From contig JAUCBJ010002989.1 of the NCBI GenBank assembly GCA_032718475.1, positions 1 to 64,000 of the forward strand: DNA of 64,000 nt. The letters run 5' to 3'. Position 1 is the first letter of the stretch. Each line of letters begins with the position of its first letter. The DNA is from Nemertoderma westbladi (Eukaryota; Xenacoelomorpha; Nemertodermatida; Nemertodermatidae). Made by a program: the position numbers and the translations under genes. Shown one piece after another: positions 10,501 to 22,500 of this stretch. Below the pieces are notes generated by a model. The model was not told the DNA's origin and ran no database searches. It saw nothing but the letters and a program-made list of their open reading frames with translations.

Positions 10501-13500
10501 ACAAACCAGGTAAGTTGGACACCGTTCCTTAACAAACCATGTAAGTTGGACACGGGTCTTTAACAAATCAGGTAAGTTGGACACAGTTCCTTAACAAACC
10601 AGGTAAGTTGGACACGGGTCCTTAACAAACCAGGTAAGTTGGACACGGGTCCTTAACAAACCAGGTAAGTTAGACACAGTTCCTTAACAAACCAGGTAAG
10701 TTGGACACCGTTCCTTAACAAACCAGGTAAGTTGGACACGGGTCCTTAACAAACCAGGTAAGTTGGACACAGGTCCTTAACAAACCAGGTAAGTTGGACA
10801 CAGGTCCTTAACAAACCAGGTAAGTTGGACACTGTTCCTTAACAAACCAGGTAAGTTGGACACGGGTCTTTAACAAATCAGGTAAGTTGGACACAGTTCC
10901 TTAACAAACCAGGTAAGTTGGACACGGGTCTTTAACAAACCAGGTAAGTTGGACACGGGTCCTTAACAAACCAGGTAAGTTAGACACAGTTCCTTAACAA
11001 ACCAGGTAAGTTGGACACCGTTCCTTAACAAACCAGGTAAGTTGGACACGGGTCCTTAACAAACCAGGTAAGTTAGACACAGTTCCTTAACAAACCAGGT
11101 AAGTTGGACACAGTTCCTTAACAAACCAGGTAAGTTGGACACGGGTCTTTAACAAACCAGGTAATTTGGACACCGTTCCTTAACAAACCAGAATTCCAGG
11201 TGACAAGATACATTGTTTAGGTACACTACAGTTGTTGGTAGGCATGCGGATCAAAGAGGTAAATATGTTTATATAGGTAAATAGGTTTAAGACCTGTAGT
11301 AACTAACCACTCCGTTTGTTGTTGTTGTTGTTAATTTCCCCATTTTGTTTTTGGTCACTTCTACAGTAGGGCGTTTTACTCACTTGGTAGAGCGTTGGAC
11401 TTTGAATTCGAAATACCGGGTTCAATCCCACATGTAGGTGGAATGTTTGTTTCGAATAAATATTTCGGGATTGTGGTTTAATTAAAACTTGTAAGCATAA
11501 TTGGGGTTGGTGGTAAGCCATTCAAGGATGATGTTGTTTATTAGACGCGGAGGTTTAGGTGATTTCGAGCTTGTTATCATTTAATATTAACTTAATGTTT
11601 CAGCAATTAACCAATCACATTCGCGAGACGTTGCCAGCGTTACGCAGTCGACTACAAGCGCAGTTGTTACAGTTGGATAAAGATTGCGCTGAATATAAGA
11701 ATTACTCTCCAGACGACCCCTCACGTAAAACCAAAGCAATGCTACAGTTAGTCTACGCTATAGTATACAATTAATTACAATATTTATTTAATTATAAACT
11801 TTATTATTTATTTACCAAGCGTTAACTGGTCTCTACCGGAGCAGTCCAGCAGTGAATTATGAATCATCTGTAAAATAATATCTAGATATAATTCCTAGAA
11901 CTCGCAGTGAATCAATTTATTACAAAAATAACACGAAAAGGACGTCGCGTCGGTACATCTAAACCACGTGTTACATCTAAACCACGTGTTACATCTAAAC
12001 CACGTGTTACATCTAAACCACGTGTTACACATCTAAACCACATGTTACATCAAAACCACGTGTTACATCTAAACCACGTGTTACATCTATACCACGTGTT
12101 ACATCTAAACCACGTGTTACACATCTAAACCACATGTTACATCTAAACCACGTGTAACATCTAAACCACGTGTTACATCTAAACCACGTGTTACATCTAA
12201 ACCACGTGTTAAATATAAACAACGTGTTACATCTAAACCACGTGTTACATCTAAACCACGTGTTACATCTAAACCACGTGTTACATCTAAACTAAACCAC
12301 GTGTTACATCTCAACCACGTGTTACATCTAAACCACGTGTTACATCTAAACCACGTGTTACATCTAAACCACGTGTTACATCTAAACCACGTGTTACATC
12401 TAAACCACGTGTTACATCTATACCACGTGTTACATCTAAACCACGTGTTACATCTAAACCACGTGTTACATCTAAACTAAACCACGTGTTACATCTCAAC
12501 CACGTGTTACATCTAAACCACGTGTTACATCTAAACCACGTGTTACATCTAAACCACGTGTTACATCTAAACCACGTGTTACATCTAAACCACGTGTTAC
12601 ATCTAAACAACGTGTTAAATATAAACAACGTGTTACATCTAAACCACGTGTTACATCTAAACCGCATGTTACATCTAAACCACGTGTTACATGTAAACCT
12701 CGTGTTACATCTAAACCACGTGTTACATCTATACCACGTACGTTACATAAGGTGGGTGGGGGGGGGGGGGGGGGGTCACTAATTAACTAGAAATTTCCAT
12801 CCCTTTATTTTAGACTGGATTTTATCGAAATTAATTGATATTTTGCACACTTACTTTTACTTGTATACAATAGGTGGGTAATAAATTTCAAAAAAAAAAT
12901 TCGAATTTTTAATTTTTCTTACCTAATTAACATAATTTAAGCAATTATTTTTTAAAATTAAGAGGATCTTAGATTGATGGTCTTCAAGTTTCCAAACATT
13001 CATCATTTGTGCAAAATGGGGTCTTGAAACGACTGTATTACCAGAATTTTGATAAATGCTCATTTTCAAAAATTATTTGAAAAAACTTTTTTGTGCCACA
13101 TTTTGGACACATTTTGCCATTTTTAGCTAAATTTAACACTTTGTGACCTATGTTTCAGCTACCACAAATAAAATGAAAAATTGTAATAGGAGGTGTTAAG
13201 CACCCAATCATCATTCATACCAAATTTCACGCGAATTCGTTATTTTTTGGAAAAGCCTTCATTGCAATTTGAAAGTTATATATTGCATTTGGCAGAAAAA
13301 GCATTGAAAGTTTATTCTTAGGGTAATTTAGTTAATTGAAATCTTAAAAATGTTTTGGGGTGTTTTCTGGGACAGTGATTTAATTTCTAATGTCAATTTT
13401 CTCATTTGACAGCGTCATGTCTGTCTTTCTGTCCGTCAAAATATGACCGACTGCTGAACAGACAATGTGGTGTGGATGATGTCGAAATCTGACATTGAAA

Positions 13501-16500
13501 ATGAAATCACCAACCATGAAAACCCCCCTAACAAAATGTTTAGCTAGTTGGTGTGCTTTCCTATTACTTTGACATACAGATCGCTGGACAGACAGAAAAA
13601 CATACAGACATAGTAGGTTTTGTTAAAAGTGAAACCTGACATCGTAAATGAAATTTTCACAGGCACGGAGTAAGGTTTTTACTCATAACTTTTGAACTAA
13701 ATCAGATCAGCACCAGTGGTAGTTTAGGCTCCATCACTGCAACATAGACCAACCGCCACCCGGCACCCCCATCTAATTGTTGAACATGATCCACATTGAA
13801 TCCATTGTGGAGGAATTATTTAATTTTAATTTTAAAATGCTAATCTCTCCCGGCCGATCATGATCCAATGGTATATACTTTTACTGCCTGTAGATTATTT
13901 TACATAATTAATTAACCGTTGTTTTTGTGCCTTCAGTTTAATGTTCCTTTATTCTACTTGAGCTACCGATACAATGCCATCTGAATCCGTCTATATTCGT
14001 ATATTGCATAGTACTCTGACACTGACAGCTCTGCAGACCATTATGTGGTCTTCCGCACCATGTATATGTATAACCGATTAATATGATATCGTGTTGGGGT
14101 GAAATCTATGGTGAAATTTTTCCAAAAATGTCAAAAAATATTTTCTTTGTTTTAACATTGTAAACGTCTTGATAATGTTAAAATTAGACATCTATTTAAT
14201 ATTACATCAAAAAACGTGAACCAATTATAGACACAATTTGTAAAGTACAATCTAATTATATTAACTGTACAGTAGCTTAATATTATATTGATTAACACAG
14301 TAAAACTTTATTCTTTATTAAATATGCTTCGAAAAGAACAAGGGTAAAACAATGAAAAAGTGTAGCACCAGAACTAACCTAAAAATACTAAAAAAATAAA
14401 AAATTTTAAAATCTAAAAAAAAAATTATTTTCTAAAAAATAAAATTTGGCGCCTAATTTGCATTATTAAATCTGCCACTTTTCAGTTTGAAAACTAGAAT
14501 TTTAAGAAAAATAGAAAATATTTATTTTTAGTGGAAGATGGGCGTTAGTATTTGGAATTTGTCACGTTCAAGCTTGTAAAAGAAAATCCACCCCACCTCT
14601 CGATTCGGACTACATTGTTGCTCATTAATGTTGTATTCACCCAAACATATTTTTGTACACCCACCCTAGTCTGCAGGAATTTATTTTTGTTTATCCAGAA
14701 TAGTGCAGGAATTTTCTCAGAAGTTTGGCAGTTCCATTGGCGGGGGAGCCTCCGATGAAGATATCAACGTAGACCAGCTCTGTGGGGGGGCTAAAATCAA
14801 TAGAATATTCGTCGAAAGACTACCTTATGAGATCTTGAAGGTACCCGACAGTCCCCACTCAAGCCGTGTGTAATTCTTGTAGATTTGATCTAGGCAGTCA
14901 TTCTTATAACCTCGATCGCGTTTTACTATACACCCTCGTTTCTAACTAATTCATCGCTTTGCTCCTTCATAATTGTAAATTATCTTTCATATGATAATTT
15001 AATAACTTATTTTAAATTAATTATTGAATTGTTTGAGCTTCATTTCTAAATAATCACTATATTTTCTTATAAATAGTTAAATATCTATCTAAAATGATCT
15101 TTAATTATAGTTGTGATTGAATAAATGGAATATAATATTAATAACTTTGGTGATTATTTAGTACTTTGTCGCCGGGACTTGTGAACGAATGTATTGCCTG
15201 ATCACAATAATATCTTTAAGGTTTCTCTTTAAGAATATCCACGTCACTAAATAATATTCCAATTAGGCTCATCTCTTAACAGCTGTATCTTAATGAGTAT
15301 TAATTTGTCCTGATATTTCTAACGTGAGGTTATTAATGACTTGGCCTTTACTTGTTACTGTCAACGTGAGGTTATTAATGACTTGACCTTTACTTGTTAC
15401 TACCACTTAAGTTCGCATTGCTTATGCTAAACTGTTTTTGTTTACGTGTGTTTTCTCTGAAAGGTGGATGGATTTGTATCTCCTAATATGTCCGCGATTG
15501 CAATATTTATCAATTTTGGTTGTTTTGGCTCTCTATTTACTGGTTTGTGTATTATTATTACCCACTCAGTTAAATTGGCAATACCAAAAGTCCAAAACCA
15601 CCATAATATAAAGTCAATCACCTTGTTCCGAATATGAATCGAGAGATTTAGATTCCAATTAAATCTCTGATACTCTTTTTTCGCATTGTTAACCTAAACC
15701 AACGGCACCATAGAGATACAAGATCGGATAAATAGAGAGACTTCTACGTAATCAATGTAAGAGAACAATTACCCAAAGGGGCGGTAGAATCCAAAAACGG
15801 GCGAAATATTTATTTTGTGTAATCAAGAATAAGTATTTATATCAGAGATTCAAGACTGCCTGTTTAAAACAACATTATTCTCAGTTTGTCGATAATGACA
15901 TTTTCATAAATAAATTACCTACAACTTTTTTATCCTTCTCACAATTCTAGTCACCTAGTAGACTAGAACCGAACTGTTTAGCCGTTATATGGCTTCAATT
16001 ATTGTGAGTATTTGTTTTTTATTACGTGCCCATTGTGATGTTCTAGAACAGATTTAGTAAGTGTAACCCCCCTTTGTACATCTTAAACTTCTCTTATCTC
16101 AAGAACAATTCAGTCAAATTTGTTGATATTTGGCAAGCGTGTAATATATATAATAATTATTAAGTAATTTTAAACAGGACTAGGATGATCCATATATATA
16201 GCAATATAATTTATACAATCTATGGATATTAAACCATAAACAATAAGATATAATAACTATTTACATACTGGTGATCCGAATCAATCCTTGATTGATTGTG
16301 TTACGCTAACGAACATATAGTGAGATAGTGCAAATACAGTTACGAGAGTTCCAGAACATATAGTGAGATAGTGCAAATACGGTTCGAGTTCCAGAACATG
16401 TAAAATTTGTTAAAATATTTAAATTATAAATAAATATAGAGAAGATAAGTACCGGTAGTTCATATAAGAGAGACTAAGTAATAGATATCTAAATACAATT

Positions 16501-19500
16501 AATTAAATAATTTAAATAAAAAAAATATGCGTTATATGAGTGCCTGTAGGTGGAAAGCCAGGTGTATATAACGCCAGATCTTATGGTGGTACGCGTTCGA
16601 GAGGAACTGTGCGGCTACACGCCTTCGTTGGTGGGAGAGGTACCGCAGGTTAATCTGTGCGTTTTGGGGTGAATCAATGGCAGCGAGGATTCTCGAGGTG
16701 GAGCTGTACTTTGACAACCCACACCATAGTTTTAAGTAGAAGCCGCGTACTTTATGAACGTGAGGTTGTGTGTTCCATTCTGCTCTCGCTCTGTGTCTAT
16801 CAGTAAAAATTTCACACCCAAAAACGGTTGCTGGGAAGACGACATAGGCCCACTTTTTGATTGCACTGTCAAGTGAGATTGACTTTAGATTTACTTTGCT
16901 TGCAATCCGCAAACTAGAGGAAACTCCGCGACTCTTTAGGTGGTCGAAGTGAGCACCAAAGGTGTTTTTCGTCGACAATACTACCCCTAAATAGGAGAAC
17001 GAGTTAACGAAGTCAACTTAATCACCCTTGTATGTCAGTTTATCGTTGCGAGAAAGGCGCCCTCCCCTTCTAAACTTAATAGCCTTTGTCTTCTTCATAT
17101 TTACGGTTAGTAAATTTTGGTCGCAGTAAATGGACAGCTTATCAAGCGTAGCTTGTACATCTTATTTTTATTATTGTACGTATTTTTGTAATAAATAAAA
17201 CAAGTTGAGATGTTTCAATGTAAAACATCGATTAACAATTTACACTGTTCAATGTAAACCACGATATTAATTAAATACAACAATTATAGTATTATTCTAA
17301 CAGATTTTTATATTTCAAACTATAATGTTAGCCTTATGGAGAATCGTTATGAGGCTGAGTAAACATTCAGCCGTATAAGCATACAGCCTCCATAGTATTA
17401 ATGTTGGCACAAAGATTTCCAAATAAAACAATAATTCGATGAGAGCATAGTACAATACATTGTGTAGCCAACACACTGTTTAACTAACAGTCATTTACCT
17501 TGCACGCCAATTAATTAACATTGGGAAGAGTTATTCAGCTGAGACTGTAATAGCCAGCTAAACCAGTTAATGTTTGCTTACTGTCTGGGTTGTAGAGTAG
17601 AGTGATAATAAAACTTGGCAGAGAAAGTACTTCTTTGTTAGTTGCCCTTCCTATTGAATGCATTACCAGGCCATCTCATATACATTTTTCATGAGTGCCA
17701 GCTGGTATTTTTATCATTGTTTCTATGGCAATTTTCGTGTTTTGGGGCTATTTTTCGAAATAAAACAAGTTGAGATGTTTCAATTTAATCCGCGATTTCA
17801 CAAGTACCCATAGAAATTTATTTTCATGGTCTATTAAAATTTCATCAAAATCGTTAAAGCCGTATTTGCTCTAGATCAGTAGTCAATAGATTTTTTTTCT
17901 TACAGTAATAAAGTCTCTAAAGACTTAACTAATTATTGATGTAAGTTTTTAGAGCCAATGATATTACTTCAGATAATCAGAATATTTATGTGGTTTTTCC
18001 GGCCGTAATTTCGTTTTTTACATGTCATCCCGTTAGGATTCGATGATGAAATTATAATCACCATCTTTCGTATGAGAATCTTGTGATTATGCTTATTAGT
18101 TACACCTGAGAATCCTAGTTACACCTGAGAATCCCACAATTTGTATTTCAGGTAATACGTTTTCGTATTTATCACAATGCACACATCTCCAACCAGACAC
18201 TATATAACATTGGAAGTGTCTCATTGGTTCCCCCAAGCTTGACACTAGAACATAATCGCCCCCGCTTTGCAGGACATTGCTTTCGCCGTGAGGGCCAGCC
18301 AGTGCATAATCTTGTGCTTTGGCAGCCTCATGGAGTGAATAAGCAGGGTGGACAGCCCATGACTTTCTTGAGACGCCTCTTAAAGGACATTGGCCTTGAA
18401 GATGCGGATGATCTAGCAAATTTTATGGGTGATGGGAGTTGTGGCGGCGCAATTTTGTCGACAAGCCGGCGCAGCATGCCGATCCTAGTAGTAGTAGTAG
18501 TATTTATCACAATGTTGTTAATTCTCGGCACACTGCATTATAAGTGTTAATCAGTTGATATAATAAGGCTACCAATTAAAGTCATCCCAAAATTGATAAA
18601 AATTTGTCAAAAAAAATTATATTACACCAAATTAAATAATAGGACCCCAAAAAAATTATTCAACACCAAATAAAATAAAATCACCCCAAATCAAATTATT
18701 CAAACACCAACACAAATTTTTCAACTCCAAAAACAATTATTCAACACCAAAACCAATTATTCAATACCAAATTAAATAAATGCTCCCCAAAACCAATTAT
18801 TCGCACCAAAATAAATGACAAAACCCCCAAAATAAATATATTTTCCCCCAAATCATTACAGATTTTCCCACAACAAATACATTTTCGCCCAAAATAATTA
18901 CATTTTCCCCTAAAACAAATACTTTTTCGCCCAAAACAAATACATTTTCGCCCAAAATAAATACATTTTCCCCCAAAACAAAAAATACATTTTCGCCCAA
19001 AACAAATACATTTTGCCCAAAATAAATACATAATCCCCCAAAATAAATACTACTGCAGCAATAGGCCTAGCACTTCCTGGCAGGCCGACAAAGGCGAAAA
19101 AGGCATTTATAACTCAGTGACTCCGAAATATACAGTTTAGGCCTATAAACAGACTCAGTCACAAACTCTCAGTTTGGTATAAATGTAGGTCCCCTATAAT
19201 ATGATTGAACATTTTATTTGATTAAGTGGAAATAAATTTTGCAAAAATAAATTTTCCATAAAATATTTGGTGCTGGAATAATTTTTTTTGGTTGACAAGT
19301 GATTATTTTTGGGGGATGAATATCCCCACTGAATGAATAATTGTTTTTGGGGAATCAATAATTATTTTTGGGGGAAGAATAATTGTTTTTGGGGGATGAA
19401 TAATTGTTTTTGGGGGATGTATAATTGTTTTGGGGGGATGAATAATTGTTTTTGGGGGATGGATAATTGTTTTTGGGGGATGAATAATTGTTTTTGGGGG

Positions 19501-22500
19501 ATGAATAATTGTTTTTGGGGGATGAATTAATAATTGTTTTTGGGGGATGGATAATTGTTTTTGGGGGATGGATAATTGTTTTTGGGGGATGAATAATTGT
19601 TTTTGGGGGATGAATAATTGTTTTTGGGGGATGAATAATTGTTTTTGGGGGATGAATAATTATTTTTGGGGAAATAATAATTGTTTTTGGGGGATGAATA
19701 ATTATTTTTGGGGGATGAATAATTGTTTTTGGGGGGATGGATAATTGTTTTTGGGGGATGAATAATTGTTTTTGGGGGATGAATAATTGTTTTTGGGGGA
19801 TGGATAATTGTTTTTGGGGGATGAATAATTGTTTTTGGGGGATGAATAATTGTTTTTGGGGGATGAATAATTGTTTTTGGGGGATGAATAATTGTTTTTG
19901 GGGGAATAATAATTGTTTTTGGGGGATGAATAATTATTTTTGGGGGATGAATAATTGTTTTTGGGGGATGAATAATTATTTTTGGGGAAATAATAATTAT
20001 TTTTGGGGAAATAATAATTGTTTTTGGGGGATGAATAATTATTTTTGGGGGATGAATAATTGTTTTTGGGGGATGAATAATTATTTTTGGGGGATGAATA
20101 ATTGTTTTTGGGGGATGAATAATTATTTTTGGGGGATGAATAATTGTTTTTGGGGGATGAATAATTGTTTTTGGGGGATGAATAATTGTTTTTGGGGGAT
20201 GAATAATTGTTTTTGGGGGAATAATAATTGTTTTTGGGGGATGAATAATTATTTTTGGGGGATGAATAATTGTTTTTGGGGGATGAATAATTATTTTTGG
20301 GGAAATAATAATTATTTTTGGGGAAATAATAATTGTTTTTGGGGGATGAATAATTATTTTTGGGGGATGAATAATTGTTTTTGGGGGATGAATAATTATT
20401 TTTGGGGGATGAATAATTGTTTTTGGGGGATGAATAATTATTTTTGGGGGATGAATAATTGTTTTTGGGGGATGAATAATTGTTTTTGGGGGATGAATAA
20501 TTGTTTTTGGGGGATGAATAATTGTTTTTGGGGGAATAATAATTGTTTTTGGGGGATGAATAATTATTTTTGGGGGATGAATAATTGTTTTTGGGGGATG
20601 AATAATTGTTTTTGGGGGATGAATAATTATTTTTGGGGGATGAATAATTGTTTTTGGGGGATGAATAATTATTTTTGGGGGATGAATAATTGTTTTTGGG
20701 GGATGAATAATTGTTTTTGGGGGATGAATAATTGTTTTTGGGGGATGAATAATTGTTTTTGGGGGAATAATAATTGTTTTTGGGGGATGAATAATTATTT
20801 TTGGGGGATGAATAATTGTTTTTGGGGGATGAATAATTGTTTTTGGGGGATGAATAATTATTTTTGGGGGATGAATAATTGTTTTTGGGGGATGAATAAT
20901 TATTTTTGGGGGATGAATAATTGTTTTTGGGGGATGAATAATTGTTTTTGGGGGATGAATAATTGTTTTTGGGGGATGAATAATTGTTTTTGGGGGATGA
21001 ATAATTGTTTTTGGGGGAATAATAATTGTTTTTGGGGGATGAATAATTATTTTTGGGGGATGAATAATTGTTTTTGGGGGATGAATAATTATTTTTGGGG
21101 GATGAATAATTGTTTTTGGGGGATGAATAATTGTTTTTGGGGGATGAATAATTATTTTTGGGGGATGAATAATTGTTTTTGGGGGATGAATAATTGTTTT
21201 TGGGGGATGAATAATTATTTTTGGGGGATGAATAATTGTTTTTGGGGGATGAATAATTATTTTTGGGGGATGAATAATTGTTTTTGGGGGATGAATAATT
21301 GTTTTTGGGGGATGAATAATTGTTTTTGGGGGATGAATAATTGTTTTTGGGGAAATAATAATTGTTTTTGGGGGATGAATAATTATTTTTGGGGGATGAA
21401 TAATTGTTTTTGGGGGATGAATAATTATTTTTGGGGGATGAATAATTGTTTTTGGGGGATGAATAATTGTTTTTGGGGGATGAATAATTGTTTTTGGGGG
21501 AATAATAATTGTTTTTGGGGGATGAATAATTATTTTTGGGGGATGAATAATTGTTTTTGGGGGATGAATAATTATTTTTGGGGAAATAATAATTGTTTTT
21601 GGGGGATGAATAATTATTTTTGGGGGATGAATAATTGTTTTTGGGGGATGAATAATTATTTTTGGGGAAATAATAATTATTTTTGGGGAAATAATAATTG
21701 TTTTTGGGGGATGAATAATTGTTTTTGGGGGATGAATAATTGTTTTTGGGGGATGAATAATTGTTTTTGGGGGATGAATAATTGTTTTTGGGGGATGAAT
21801 AATTGTTTTTGGGGATGAATAATTGTTTTTGGGGGATGAATAATTGTTTTTGGGGGATGAATAATTGTTTTTGGGGGAATAATAATTGTTTTTGGGGGAT
21901 GAATAATTATTTTTGGGGGATGAATAATTGTTTTTGGGGGATGAATAATTGTTTTTGGGGGATGAATAATTATTTTTGGGGGATGAATAATTGTTTTTGG
22001 GGGATGAATAATTATTTTTGGGGGATGAATAATTGTTTTTGGGGGATGAATAATTGTTTTTGGGGGATGAATAATTGTTTTTGGGGGATGAATAATTGTT
22101 TTTGGGGGATGAATAATTGTTTTTGGGGGAATAATAATTGTTTTTGGGGGATGAATAATTATTTTTGGGGGATGAATAATTGTTTTTGGGGGATGAATAA
22201 TTATTTTTGGGGGATGAATAATTGTTTTTGGGGGATGAATAATTGTTTTTGGGGGATGAATAATTATTTTTGGGGGATGAATAATTGTTTTTGGGGGATG
22301 AATAATTGTTTTTGGGGGATGAATAATTATTTTTGGGGGATGAATAATTGTTTTTGGGGGATGAATAATTATTTTTGGGGGATGAATAATTGTTTTTGGG
22401 GGATGAATAATTGTTTTTGGGGGATGAATAATTGTTTTTGGGGGATGAATAATTGTTTTTGGGGGATGAATAATTATTTTTGGGGGATGAATAATTGTTT

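Noticed and set aside
11368-11437. Functional tRNA gene
   Set aside because: A and B boxes are present but acceptor and anticodon stems do not pair well. More likely a SINE head or tRNA relic.
19737-21818. 693-codon ORF of MNNCFWG repeats, and the antisense PPKTIIH frames
   Set aside because: They arise from a 21-bp unit that is a multiple of 3. Variation does not favour codon third positions, there is no unique sequence at either end, and both strands are open.
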